A stretch of 64,000 nucleotides of DNA from Candidatus Rokuibacteriota bacterium (GCA_003220535.1 QHSU01000067.1:62001-126000); one strand, 5' to 3'. Positions 42,097-51,209 are shown, counted from the stretch's first letter. Numbers and translations: made by a program. Notes: generated by a model from the letters alone, not told the origin.

Positions 42097-42949
42097 AGGC
42101 TCCGCTCCTGATGTCCTCGAGCACCCGGCGGAACCGCGCGGCTATGTCCTCGCGGTCGATCTCGATGGCCCGCGTGAGCCCTCCAAAGATCGCCGTCGGG
42201 CCGTGGTCCCCGGAGGCCCGGAGGAACCCCGACGTCCGGAAGCCCTCGAAGACCGTTTCCATCTCGCCCGACATGTACATTTCCATCACCAGGGCCTCAG
42301 CCGGGATCCCCCCCTCGCGGCCGACCTCGAAGGCGATGATGAGAGCCGTGCCGAGCAGTGGGCCGATGGTCTGCTCCACGAACAGGTCGAGCGCCGACTC
42401 CGTGGCGGCGGTCATCTCGAGCGCGGCGGGGCGGAGGGCACCGAGCGCGTCAGCCAGCCCGAGCATGCGGCGGTGGGCGCGACCGCTCCGGTCGGCCTCG
42501 ACTCCGATGCACGCCCAGAAGCCCTGGCCCGCCAGGTACCGCGTCCGTGTCGCGCCGCCGGCCATGCGGGGCGCGACCAGAAGCACGTCCACCGTCTCCG
42601 GCGGGCGGACGAGGCCGAAGGCCAGGCTGTAGCCCGAGCCGAAGGCGACGGCGGTTCCGGGCCGTAGCTCGGGAGCGACGTCACGGGAAAAGACCTCGGG
42701 GATCACCTCGTCGGGCAACAGCACGAAGACGATGTCGTCGCCGGCCGCGGTGGCGAGCGGAACGACCTCGAAGCCGTCGGCTCTCGCGCGGTCGGCGTAC
42801 TCGTCGTCCCGGTTGCCGACCCGGACTTTGACGCCCGAGTCTCGGAGGTTCAGTGCTGCGCTGCGTCCCAGGTTGCCGTACCCAAGCACGGCGACCGCCT
42901 CACCATCCAGAGCGCCGGGCGGCGCGTCGCCGGTGCGGTACACCTTCAC
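41945..42949 (-). CDS. Ketol-acid reductoisomerase-like protein
   Basis: A 334-residue IlvC-family protein. Starting at GTG 42949 it opens VKVYRTGDAPPGALDG then AVAVLGYGNLGRSAALNLRD, the KARI N-terminus and NADPH fold. Later VFVLLPDEVIPEVF, VDVLLVAPRMAGG, and a helical domain with LDLFVEQTIGP and FEVGREGGIPAEALVMEMYMSGEM, the region holding the Mg2+-binding Asp and Glu. True KARIs isomerise acetolactate, but sequence details are diverged, so a secondary-metabolism role is possible. Earlier starts (43030, 43087) add residues not found in IlvC. The exporter follows directly. Confidence 0.82.
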   Translation of the reverse strand: MKVYRTGDAPPGALDGEAVAVLGYGNLGRSAALNLRDSGVKVRVGNRDDEYADRARADGFEVVPLATAAGDDIVFVLLPDEVIPEVFSRDVAPELRPGTAVAFGSGYSLAFGLVRPPETVDVLLVAPRMAGGATRTRYLAGQGFWACIGVEADRSGRAHRRMLGLADALGALRPAALEMTAATESALDLFVEQTIGPLLGTALIIAFEVGREGGIPAEALVMEMYMSGEMETVFEGFRTSGFLRASGDHGPTAIFGGLTRAIEIDREDIAARFRRVLEDIRSGAFAERFQAEARNGYSMLSMAQSILRGGSHITDAEARLRRAADLPDPPADRV

Positions 42950-43321
42950 GGGAGTCTGTCCTGGCGTGTCATATCGTCCGGTTTCGTGATTGACGGGCTT
43001 GTCTAGCGTCGCGCACCAATTGTAGCGCATCGGGCGGTCCGATGAGCGGGTTGCCTGCCGCTCCTGGTCGGTCGGTAGCTCGACCACGTCGCGGCGTGAT
43101 TGAAGAAGTTTCGACAGGCCCTCAAATACGAGGGGTGTCGCGGGCCGGATTTGAAACCGACGCCGGACAGCGGATCATCTGCAGAGCGCGTCTTAAAGCG
43201 AGAGCGACTACCCTGCCTCGTGCGAGGACGGGAAGCGCTACCGCGTGTTCACGAACGCCAAGGGCCGAGTCGTCGTGGAGAAGCAGTAGCCCGAGCTCTC
43301 ACGACGTCCCCGCTGACCCGT

Positions 43322-43510
43322 TCAGCGAGCGACCGTCTGCTCGATTCGCCAGACGGGACCCTTGACATACAGCGGCCCGTCACAACGCACGAAGGCCGGG
43401 ACGTCCTCGGTCAGGATGACGCACTCTTGGTCGGCCGGCGCCATCCCCATGACGGTGGCGAAGAAGCGGAGGGCCGCGCCCAGCTTGAGTTTCAGCGCAT
43501 AGCGGGTCGG
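43322..43510 (-). pseudogene. Small conserved-looking coding patch without a canonical start
   Basis: On the minus strand a GC3-rich frame reads RYALKLKLGAALRFFATVMG then ECVILTEDVPAFVRCDG and ends VWRIEQTVAR before TGA. The frame opens after a stop near 43515 and has no ATG, GTG or TTG until ATG 43450, which would give 42 residues. It may be a shortened small gene. The neighbouring 43025-43320 shows only a short plus-strand patch (DGKRYRVFTNAKGRVVVEKQ at about 43230-43289) with no start. Confidence 0.4.
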
Positions 43511-43601
43511 GATCTGGGCCCTTCGTGCGGGAAACCCGCGGCGGGTCGCCGCTGCCGCTGCAGATCTTCATGGGAACGGCGGCACGAATGGTGCGGCTGC
43601 T

Positions 43602-44289
43602 GGCCACGCCCTTGAGGAGCGCGCCCGGGCCGACGCGGCGCTGGCCTTCGCCGCTTCGATCGTGGAGTCCTCGGACGACGCCATCATCGGCAAGACACTC
43701 GACGGCATGATCACGAGCTGGAACGCCAGCGCCGAGCGGCTCTACGGATACTCGGCCCGCGAGGTCATCGGGCGGTGGCCGATCGGGATCACGATCCCGG
43801 AGGACGCTGCCGCAGACCCTCCCGCGGGTCGGACGCGGTGAACGGGTCGATCACTACGAGACCGTCGGGGTCAGGAAGGATGGGCGGCGCGTCCACGTGT
43901 CCGTCACGGTGTCGCCGATCCGGGGCGCGGGCGGGAGGATCGTCGGGGCGTCGTTGATCGCCCGTGACATCACGCACCGCAAGGAGGCCGACGCGGCTAT
44001 CCGGGAACGGGACACTCTCCGGTATGTCGCCAGCCTCGCCGCCGCGGCTGCGCACGAGATCAACAATCCACTGGCTGCCGTCATGGGACAGGCCGAGCTC
44101 CTGGCCGACGAGGTAGACGCAAAGGGGCGCGGGCGTATTGACGAGATCCTGAAGGCCGTTTCGCGGATTCAAGAAACCGTCACCCGGATGGAGCGCGTCA
44201 CCCGGATCGAGCTGACCGAGGAGGCTCAGTATCTGCCCGAGATGCTTGACCTGAGCAGATCGAGCGCGCCAGGATCCCCACTGCACTAG
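43602..44289 (+). pseudogene. PAS-histidine kinase remnant, frameshifted and truncated
   Basis: The first frame carries the front of a PAS domain (ASIVESSDDAIIGKTLDGMI, NASAERLYGYSAREVIG) and ends at TGA 43839. From about 43805 the protein continues in another frame with the PAS end and PAC (GERVDHYETVGVRKDGRRV, ASLIARDITHRKEADAAIR) and then a HisKA dimerisation helix with the phosphoacceptor motif AHEINNPLAAVMG. It stops at 44289 without any HATPase domain. One extra base joins the two halves. Sensor kinases need the ATPase part, so this is a dead gene or a docking fragment. Confidence 0.75.
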
Positions 44290-44408
44290 CGGGCCCGACG
44301 CCTGGGAGCTAGTTCGTGTTCGGATCCTAGTCAGCTGACGCGCACGCACGGCAGCGCCGCCCTCCCCGTCTTCCTCCTGGCTGCGGGTTGCGCCACAGAG
44401 GAGCGGAC

Positions 44409-44504
44409 ATGAGCCTGATCGGACTCATCATCACGCTGGTCGTGATCTGGCTGTTACAGGCGTTCGGTGTCCTTGGCTCGTTGCACGGCCCGCGCATTCG
44501 GTAG
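44409..44504 (+). CDS. 31-residue membrane peptide
   Basis: ATG 44409 with GAGGAG upstream codes SLIGLIITLVVIWLLQAFG, one membrane helix, then a short basic tail GPRIR. Small single-helix proteins of this kind are often real. No function known. It precedes kup by 150 bases on the same strand. Confidence 0.5.
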   Translation: MSLIGLIITLVVIWLLQAFGVLGSLHGPRIR

Positions 44505-44642
44505 CGCGAGCTGGAGGGCGCTCCTCGGGATTGGCAATTGTAAGGCCCTGAAGTTGCGCGCCCGGCGCGCGCGTCGTGCGCTCTCATCCCGCCGCGTGCA
44601 ACCATTCTCAACCAGCGGCCGCACGCAGACACCGCCGTCAAG

Positions 44643-44648
44643 TATCCT
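44643..44648 (+). promoter_or_regulatory. Candidate -10 element for kup
   Basis: TATCCT directly precedes GTG 44649 and is 9 bases before GTG 44658. If it is the -10 box, the first usable start is 44658, again a near-leaderless message. Confidence 0.35.
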
Positions 44649-44657
44649 GTGGTCAAT

Positions 44658-46598
44658 GTGAGCGCGAGCGTTCACGATACGGAGCAGCAACGCCCGGTCG
44701 ATCGCAAGACCGGACGATCGCGGCAGCGCCCGACCGCGGAAACGAATCCTACAGGCCGGCGCCTCGCGACTCTCTCGTTGACCGCCCTGGGCGTTGTCTA
44801 CGGCGATATCGGCACCAGCCCTCTCTACGCGTTCAGGGCATGCTTCAACACCAAGTACGGGCTGTCGCCTACTGTCCTGACGGTCTACGGCGTGCTCTCG
44901 CTCATCGTCTGGTCGTTAGTCCTGGTCGTGAGCGTCAAGTACCTCATCTTCGTTATGCGTCTGGACAATCACGGCGAGGGCGGTATCGTGGCGCTGCTCG
45001 CCCTGCTGCGACAGAAGCGCCGTCGCGGCCTCGTCGTCGCGCTGGGACTTTTCGGCGCCGCCCTGCTCTACGGCGACGGTGTCATCACCCCGGCCATCTC
45101 CGTGCTCAGCGCCGCTGAGGGTTTCGAGGTCGCCACGCCGGCATTCAGACCCTACGTACTGCCCGCCACGCTTCTCATCCTCTTCTTGCTGTTCTTCTTC
45201 CAGAAGTACGGGACCGCGAGGGTGGGCGGCGTCTTCGGTCCGATCATGCTCGTATGGTTCGCGACAGTCGCGACGCTCGGCGCCCTCGAGATCGTTCGCG
45301 AGCCATCGATCCTGCGTGCGCTGAACCCATGGTACGGTGCTCGGCTCCTCTTCGATCACGGCGCTTCTGGCTTTCTGGTGCTCGGCGCGGTTGTGCTTGC
45401 CGTGACCGGGGCGGAAGCGCTGTACGCGGACATGGGGCACTTCGGCCGCACCCCCATTCGCCTCGTCTGGTTCGTGATCGTCCTGCCCGCGCTCCTCCTC
45501 AACTATTTCGGGCAGGGCGCGCTGGTCCTGCGCATCCCCGACGCCGTCCAGAACCCGTTCTACCTCCTCGCGTCGCGTTCCTTCCTGTATCCGCTCGTCG
45601 TGATCGCGACGCTCGCCACCGTCGTGGCATCGCAGGCCCTCATCTCCGGCGCCTTCTCTCTGACACAGCAATGCGTGCAGCTCCACTACAGCCCGCGCGT
45701 CTCGATCGTTCATACCTCACGCTCGGAGGTCGGGCAGATCTACATTCCTGAAGTGAACACGGCCCTGATGATCGGCTGCCTGCTTCTCGTCCTCGGCTTC
45801 AAGTCGTCGAGCGCGCTCGGGGCCGCGTACGGCGTCGCCGTGACCGGGACGATGACGGTCACGACGGTGTTGTTCTACGTCATTGCACGCCAGCGCTGGC
45901 ACTGGTCGGCGCTGCGGGCCGGTGCGCTGGGCGGAGCGTTTCTCACGATCGACCTCGCGTTCTTTGGCGCCAATGTCATCAAGATCGAAGACGGCGGCTG
46001 GGTGCCGCTCGCGATCGGCGGCGGCGTCTTCCTCCTCATGAACACCTGGCATCGGGGGACCGAGCTCTTCCGCGGATTCCTGGCTCAGGCCGCGGTTCCG
46101 ATGGATCGCTTCATCGACGAGGTGGAGCGGACGAAGCCACCGCGCGTGCACGGAACAGCGATCTTCCTGACGCCCGACGTCGACGGCGCGCCGCTGGTCC
46201 TCCAGCGCCACCTCAGGTTCAACAAGGCCCTCCACGAGGAGGTGATCCTGCTCTCGATCATCACGGAGGAGATACCCGACGTGGACCACGACAAGCGCGT
46301 GACGACCGAGGCGCTCCCGCAGGGATTCCACCGGGTCAAGGCGTACTACGGTTTCATGGAGCGGCCGGACGTGCAGGAGATCGTCGCCATCTGTCGTGAC
46401 CGCGGCCTCAACGCGGCGGCGGCGGAGACCACCTACTATCTCGGCCGTGCGGAGCTCTTATCCACCGGCCCGGCTCCGATGATGCGGTGGCGGAAGTGGC
46501 TGTTCAGCCTCATGTCGCGCAATGCAAGTGCGGCGACCGACTTCTTCAACATCCCGCCAACCCGCGTCGTCGAGCTCGGCGCGCGCATCGAGTTCTGA
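44658..46598 (+). CDS. kup: KUP-family low-affinity potassium transporter
   Basis: A 646-residue K+ uptake permease of the KUP/HAK/KT family. The first helix has SLTALGVVYGDIGTSPLYAF, a signature of the family, followed by a membrane region of about 12 helices (LYGDGVITPAISVLSAAEG is the selectivity-related GD-G-V-I-T-P segment) and a C-terminal cytoplasmic domain from about 490. It takes up K+ with H+ in the inner membrane. GTG 44658 is chosen over 44649 because of the -10-like hexamer. It stands alone. An SPFH gene is convergent. Confidence 0.95.
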   Translation: MSASVHDTEQQRPVDRKTGRSRQRPTAETNPTGRRLATLSLTALGVVYGDIGTSPLYAFRACFNTKYGLSPTVLTVYGVLSLIVWSLVLVVSVKYLIFVMRLDNHGEGGIVALLALLRQKRRRGLVVALGLFGAALLYGDGVITPAISVLSAAEGFEVATPAFRPYVLPATLLILFLLFFFQKYGTARVGGVFGPIMLVWFATVATLGALEIVREPSILRALNPWYGARLLFDHGASGFLVLGAVVLAVTGAEALYADMGHFGRTPIRLVWFVIVLPALLLNYFGQGALVLRIPDAVQNPFYLLASRSFLYPLVVIATLATVVASQALISGAFSLTQQCVQLHYSPRVSIVHTSRSEVGQIYIPEVNTALMIGCLLLVLGFKSSSALGAAYGVAVTGTMTVTTVLFYVIARQRWHWSALRAGALGGAFLTIDLAFFGANVIKIEDGGWVPLAIGGGVFLLMNTWHRGTELFRGFLAQAAVPMDRFIDEVERTKPPRVHGTAIFLTPDVDGAPLVLQRHLRFNKALHEEVILLSIITEEIPDVDHDKRVTTEALPQGFHRVKAYYGFMERPDVQEIVAICRDRGLNAAAAETTYYLGRAELLSTGPAPMMRWRKWLFSLMSRNASAATDFFNIPPTRVVELGARIEF

Positions 46599-46629
46599 GG
46601 GAATCCAGCTACACGGTTTTCCCAAATCC

Positions 46630-47577
46630 CTATCGCTTTTCTCTTGGCGCGCCTCGCAAGATATCCGAGTCCAGGATGAAGTTCTGGCCCGATGGCAGCA
46701 TCATGACCTGGATCTTGTCGCTCAGCTTTTGAACCATGGCGTACCGCACGAGCTCCGGAGTGAGCGACGCAGCCAATTTTCTGTTCGCCTCTGCTTCCTT
46801 CTCCGCGCGGAATAGAATGGCGCTGCCTTCCCCTTTGGCCCTTTCGATGGCCTGCTGGGCTTTGTGCTTTTCGCCCTCGATCTTTTGTTGCTCTTCCAGG
46901 GCGCGCTGCGTCGCGATCTGTTTATCCTCGATCGCCTTCTTGAACTCCGGGTTGAAGTCGATGTTGTCCAGAAGCAAATCGACCACCTCGATCGAAAAGG
47001 GGGAAAGTTCCTTCTCCAGTCGTTCCCGGACGGCCTTCCTGATGTTTTCGCGGTTGGGTGCGATCTCGACGCTCTTGTATTTCACGGTTTCATCTTTGAA
47101 ATTCTGAATGACCCTCGACTCGACCAGGACATTGAAGAAGTTGGGTCCGACGGTCCGATAGAGCTGCTGGATGGTTTGGGGAGAAACGCGAACGTTGAGA
47201 CTCGCTCTGACGAACACGTCCTGGCTCTCTTCGCTGAAGGCGTTGAGCTTATCGAACACGCGACGCTGCACCTGGATGTTGGCAAGCATGACGTCGCGCC
47301 ACGGCGCCACGAACTGGAGCCCCTCGCCGATTTGGCCTTTGATGCCGCCAAATTCATAGACGACCCCTATATGGCCTGCCGGCACTTGGTGGACGGACGC
47401 GTAAAAAGTGCTGAAGACCATGAGTGCCAGGATGAAGAACCCTCCCGGTCTTAGCAAACTGGCCAGGTAAAGCATCTTGGATTGCCTGTCGTCGCGGATC
47501 TCTGGCAGAGTTCTTTTGGCCGTGAAAAGGAGCGCCGCGATCACAGCAAGGATGAGCATCCAGATGATATACGACAC
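46630..47577 (-). CDS. SPFH/prohibitin-family membrane protein
   Basis: A 315-residue prohibitin-type protein with two hydrophobic segments near the N-terminus (IIWMLILAVIAALLF and FFILALMVFSTFYAS), then the SPFH domain (QVPAGHIGVVYEFGG, GLQFVAPWRD, TFDVRVSPQTIQQLY-like) and a long coiled coil (DKQIATQRALEEQQKIEGEK) ending in a short conserved tail. SPFH proteins form membrane-attached rings that scaffold or protect proteases such as FtsH. It lies downstream of kup, convergently. Upstream of it 47578-47827 has no gene. Confidence 0.88.
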   Translation of the reverse strand: MSYIIWMLILAVIAALLFTAKRTLPEIRDDRQSKMLYLASLLRPGGFFILALMVFSTFYASVHQVPAGHIGVVYEFGGIKGQIGEGLQFVAPWRDVMLANIQVQRRVFDKLNAFSEESQDVFVRASLNVRVSPQTIQQLYRTVGPNFFNVLVESRVIQNFKDETVKYKSVEIAPNRENIRKAVRERLEKELSPFSIEVVDLLLDNIDFNPEFKKAIEDKQIATQRALEEQQKIEGEKHKAQQAIERAKGEGSAILFRAEKEAEANRKLAASLTPELVRYAMVQKLSDKIQVMMLPSGQNFILDSDILRGAPREKR

Positions 47578-47827
47578 AGGCTGCTCCTCTCTCAGACTGC
47601 CAGGCGGTCCAGCTCACGAAATCAACTGACCAGACAATGGATCTCGTGTGGGCCGGGATTTTCGCTATGGAGCCTCCGAGTGCCACCCATGGGTACCGCC
47701 CGCCCCGCTCCTCGTCTCCCGCCGGGGCGTCCGCTCGATCAGGTCGGATACCAGGTGAGTCGGTCGCTGCGCCGGAGAATCTGCCTAAACAGGCTCCACG
47801 TCAAGGGCTCTCGGCCAGCGGCCGCGC

Positions 47828-48904
47828 TCACCTCACCAGCTTCTCCGCCCTCACCCCGATCAGCCGAATCTTCGTTCCCCGCGGGTTCTCCCGATGATCC
47901 AGGAACGGCAGCAGCAGCCGCTCAGCGGCTGCATACAAAGCCTCCTCCCTCACCATCTCCTCCCCCGGCGTATGAGACCGGGTCAAGGTCCGAAAGTGCG
48001 CAAAGCGAACTGTGATCGTGACGGTACGAAGCGCCCGGAACCCCTGGCGCTGGAGCCGAGTGAAGACCTCCCCCACTAGCGCCCGCACGCGCCCCAGAAT
48101 GAAGTCGGCGTCCAGCGTGTTCACCTCGAACGTCTCCTGCTCGCCGACGGACTTCGGCTCCCACTCGTTCGAGACCGGACTGTCCGAGAGGCCGCGCGCC
48201 TTGGCGTGGAGATCCTCGCCCCAGCGGCCGAACCAGTCGGCGAGCTGGCCGATCTCGAGCCCGCGCAGGTCACGAACGGTGCGAATACCGCGCTCGTGCA
48301 GCTCGGCCTCCGTCTTGGGACCGATGCCAGGGATGACGCGGATGCCCATGGGATCGAGAAAAGGCTGAACCTCCTCGGGCAGCACGACCGTCAGGCCGTC
48401 CGGCTTCTTGAAGTCGGACGCGATCTTCGCGACGAGCTTGTTGGGCGCGAGGCCGACCGAGCACGTCAACCCCTCGCGCTCGGCGATCTCACGCTTCAGC
48501 GCCCGCGCACGCTCCATCGCCGCCTCGAAGCCGCCGAGCGACGAGAGATCCAGATACGCCTCGTCGATGCTCGCCTCCTCGAAGGCGTCCCCGGCAGACG
48601 CCAGGATCGCCATCACTCGCTCGGAGACCTCGACGTAGAGCTTGCGATTGCCGTGGACGAAGACGACCTCGGGCTCGCCCGTGCGGCGGGCGGCCTCGGC
48701 GAGCTTCCAGGCGCGCGAGATGGGCATGGCCGAGCGGATGCCGTAGCGCCGGGCGGCGTAGCTGGCGGCCTCCACAACGCCGCGGCCGCGGCCCTCCTTG
48801 GGGTCGGCGCCGACGACAACAGGTTTGTCGCGCAGGGTGGGGTTGTGGTGCGCCTCGACCGAGGCGTAGTAGGCGTCCATGTCCACGTGCGCGATGATTC
48901 GCAC
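47828..48904 (-). CDS. dinB: DNA polymerase IV (Y-family)
   Basis: A 358-residue Y-family translesion polymerase. Catalytic residues are in HVDMDAYYASVE (Asp8, Asp10) and SIDEAYLDLS (Asp-Glu). PVVVGADPKEGRGRGVV, CSVGLAPNKLVAKIASD and the helix-hairpin-helix IPGIGPKTEAELHERGI are present, and the little-finger domain ends in a possible clamp-binding tail. The start is ATG 48904 and the length is normal. Downstream on the minus strand of a pseudokinase gene (14-base gap), so possibly one transcript. Confidence 0.95.
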   Translation of the reverse strand: MRIIAHVDMDAYYASVEAHHNPTLRDKPVVVGADPKEGRGRGVVEAASYAARRYGIRSAMPISRAWKLAEAARRTGEPEVVFVHGNRKLYVEVSERVMAILASAGDAFEEASIDEAYLDLSSLGGFEAAMERARALKREIAEREGLTCSVGLAPNKLVAKIASDFKKPDGLTVVLPEEVQPFLDPMGIRVIPGIGPKTEAELHERGIRTVRDLRGLEIGQLADWFGRWGEDLHAKARGLSDSPVSNEWEPKSVGEQETFEVNTLDADFILGRVRALVGEVFTRLQRQGFRALRTVTITVRFAHFRTLTRSHTPGEEMVREEALYAAAERLLLPFLDHRENPRGTKIRLIGVRAEKLVR

Positions 48905-48918
48905 GCGCGAAGCGTACC

Positions 48919-50307
48919 TCAGCGCGTACGGAGCCGGCGGGCGATCTCGTCCATCGGTCGCTGAAGCTGTCCCACCAGATCCACGACGGCGCTGATGGCT
49001 CCCGCCATCGCGATCCGCTCGCCGCGTAGCCTCTCGAGCTCGCCCTGGAGCGCGCCGAGGCTGCGGCGCAGCTCGCCGAGCTCTCCCTGGAGCCCCTCGC
49101 TCTCATGCTCCTTCGCCACGAGGCTCTGGCGGAGGAGACCTTGACGTTCGATCGGCGCGTTGAGACGCTCGAGGTCGCTCGGCGGCCGTCGTGACCGCGC
49201 CCGCTCTACCCATCGGTTGAGCCGGTGGAAGAGCCTCCGCACGCGAACGCGCTTGTCGCGGGCGCCACTCGCCTCGACCTTCAGGAGATTGATGACATCC
49301 TGGATGAGCGGCCGCTGCTCCGGCTGCTTGTCGAGCGCCTGGGCGACGATGCGCTCGATCGATCCGGGCACCTCGCGCCGCCGCAGGCGCATCGGCTCCG
49401 GCGTCTCCGCCAGATGCTTCGCAAGAACGGACTCGCGCGTCGACGCTCGGAACGGCGGCACGCCACAGAGCATCTCGTAGAGGATGACGGCAAACGCATA
49501 GACGTCCGTCTTCTCGCTGACCGGAGCCCGGCGGATCTGCTCGGGCGAGCGGTACTCCGCAGGCGGCTTCGCGGCGATGACGCCGTCCGGCGCTCGCGCG
49601 TCGCGCAAGCCGGCCAGCTCGACGTCCATGAGCATGACGTGCCCGTCCTCGAGCACCAGCACGTTGCAGGGGCGGAGCGCGCCGTGGACCAGGCCCATGT
49701 TGTGAAGCGTCTCCACCGGTCCGCTCAGGTCGAGCGCCAGGCGAAGGGCGGTGCCGACGTCGAGCGGCCCCGCCGACAGGATCTCGCTCAGGCGCCGCCC
49801 GGCGACGAGTTCCATCGCCGCGAAGAGCCGGCCGTCATCCGTCTCACCGAACTCCCGCACGCGCACCAGCCCCAGATGGGATGTCGAGGCCGCGACGATC
49901 GACCGGCCCACGCGCTGGATCGCCTGCGCGTCGTACGACGGGCCGACGAGGCTCCGAGGCAGGAATCGGATCGCGACCCGGTGGCCGGTCGCCTCGTCGT
50001 GGGCCAGACACACCTGTCCGAAGGCGCTGGCGCCCAGCTCACCGACGATCCGGTAGCGGCCCTGGACGCGCAGACCGATCGGAGCGCGGTCGTTGGGTCC
50101 GGCGACGGGCGCAGGTGTCGCACCCGCCGGATCCTTCCTGACGTCTCGCGCGACTGTCGCCGGGGCCGTCGGTCGCGCGGCTCCAGGTCGAGGGCGGAAA
50201 ACGGGGTCACGAGGCTTGGCCGGCCAGATGAGCCTGATCGTGCCGAGGACCAGCAGGGCGCACGCCCCGGTCAACGCGACGAGAATCAGCTCTGCTTCGC
50301 TCAGCAT
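48919..50307 (-). CDS. Protein kinase-like protein, predicted pseudokinase
   Basis: A 462-residue protein: membrane helix at 7-27, a Pro/Ala-rich linker to about 75, a bacterial Ser/Thr kinase fold (85-340) and a C-terminal coiled coil (about 390-462, LQGELGELRRSLGALQGELE). Key catalytic residues are changed: the ATP-Lys of VAIK is Arg114 (HRVAIRFL), the HRD loop is HGALRPCN with Ala210 in place of the catalytic Asp, and DFG reads DVE (Asp228 kept). SPEQI is intact. It is therefore probably a signalling scaffold rather than an enzyme. It is just upstream of dinB. Confidence 0.88.
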   Translation of the reverse strand: MLSEAELILVALTGACALLVLGTIRLIWPAKPRDPVFRPRPGAARPTAPATVARDVRKDPAGATPAPVAGPNDRAPIGLRVQGRYRIVGELGASAFGQVCLAHDEATGHRVAIRFLPRSLVGPSYDAQAIQRVGRSIVAASTSHLGLVRVREFGETDDGRLFAAMELVAGRRLSEILSAGPLDVGTALRLALDLSGPVETLHNMGLVHGALRPCNVLVLEDGHVMLMDVELAGLRDARAPDGVIAAKPPAEYRSPEQIRRAPVSEKTDVYAFAVILYEMLCGVPPFRASTRESVLAKHLAETPEPMRLRRREVPGSIERIVAQALDKQPEQRPLIQDVINLLKVEASGARDKRVRVRRLFHRLNRWVERARSRRPPSDLERLNAPIERQGLLRQSLVAKEHESEGLQGELGELRRSLGALQGELERLRGERIAMAGAISAVVDLVGQLQRPMDEIARRLRTR

Positions 50308-50457
50308 CCGACCTACTGATCCTTTGGATCGTCGGTGATCGCCGTGAGCTACGAGCTATCGGGGTCGAGCCAGGTCAGACCGAAAGCCGTGCCGGGGAGA
50401 ATAGCCGGTTCCAGCCGGAACGCAAGCGGATTCCTAGAGCAAAGGCCTCGGGAGCTA

Positions 50458-50661
50458 CTAGTCCGACTCGTTCTGGGACATGCGCTTGAGGGCCTTACGC
50501 CTCTTCTTTCGTGCCTGAGCCGACTTGCGCTTGCGCTTGACCGACGGCTTCTCGTAGTGCGCGCGCCGCTTCATCTCCTGGAAGAGGCCGTCCTTGAGCA
50601 TCTGCTTCTTGAGCTGCTTGAGGGCAGCCTCGATCTGGTTGTCGAAGACCTCGATCTTCAC
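50458..50661 (-). CDS. rpsU: 30S ribosomal protein bS21
   Basis: A 67-residue bS21 protein: KIEVFDNQIEAALKQLKKQM, then a basic helix EMKRRAHYEKPSVKRKRKSA and an Arg/Lys-rich end. Part of the 30S subunit, at the mRNA-binding platform. It is the last gene of a three-gene minus-strand operon with a small unknown protein and an RRM protein; the stop of the middle gene abuts the rpsU ATG. Coupling of S21 with an RNA-binding protein may hint at co-regulation of translation. Confidence 0.95.
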   Translation of the reverse strand: MKIEVFDNQIEAALKQLKKQMLKDGLFQEMKRRAHYEKPSVKRKRKSAQARKKRRKALKRMSQNESD

Positions 50662-50898
50662 TCAGGGAACCCGGAGGTGACGCGTCGACCGATGGGGATG
50701 GAACGGTACCGAGTTGTCGACGACGTCCATGAGCCTGAGCCGCTTCGATCCTTGCTCGATCGCGCTGGCGATCGACGGGAAGGTCTCGTACGACTCCTCG
50801 ACGAGCTCGCCCGCGTAGTTGACGATGCGCCAGCGCCAGAGAGGATCCTCCGGGGTCGAGAACGCCACGACTTGCACGGGGCCGCTCGCGCCTACCAC
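50662..50898 (-). CDS. Hypothetical protein between RRM protein and bS21
   Basis: A 78-residue protein with beta-like character: PVQVVAFSTPEDPLWRWRIVNY, GELVEESYETFPSIASAIEQG and a short RLRLMDVVDNS. The layout (strand, helix, strand) and W-R-W-R motif resemble small DUF2188-type proteins, but I cannot confirm a family. Its start overlaps the end of the RRM gene by 7 bases and its stop abuts the rpsU ATG, so it is very likely translated with both. Confidence 0.75.
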   Translation of the reverse strand: MVGASGPVQVVAFSTPEDPLWRWRIVNYAGELVEESYETFPSIASAIEQGSKRLRLMDVVDNSVPFHPHRSTRHLRVP

Positions 50899-51209
50899 CG
50901 ACTCCGGCTGAACCCGCCGCCGCTCCGCGAGCCGCCGCCGCTGCGCGCGCCGCCGCCAAGGCCCGCCGGCTTGGCGAGTTCGACCTTCAGCGTCCGACCG
51001 TCCAGCTCCTGGCCGTTGAACTTCTTGACGGCCGCGTCGGCCTCGTCGGCCGTGGCCATCTCTACGAAGCCGAATCCGCGTGAACGCCCCGTCTCGCGGT
51101 CCGTCACCACCGCCGCCGATTCGACGACACCCGCCTGGGCGAATACCTCACGCAGCCGCTCGTTGGACGTCGAGAAAGACAAGCCTCCGATGAAAAGCTT
51201 CTGAGCCAT
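50892..51209 (-). CDS. RNA-binding protein with one RRM domain
   Basis: A 105-residue bacterial RRM protein. RNP2 is KLFIGGLSF at 4-12 and RNP1 is RSRGFGFVEM around 42-51, after EVFAQAGVVESA and before GQELDGRTLKVELAKP, with a Gly/Ser/Arg-rich tail (GGGARSGGGSRSGGG). Such proteins act as cold-shock-like RNA chaperones. It heads the RRM-unknown-rpsU operon. The promoter region is divergent to the adenylate cyclase gene. Confidence 0.95.
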   Translation of the reverse strand: MAQKLFIGGLSFSTSNERLREVFAQAGVVESAAVVTDRETGRSRGFGFVEMATADEADAAVKKFNGQELDGRTLKVELAKPAGLGGGARSGGGSRSGGGFSRSRW

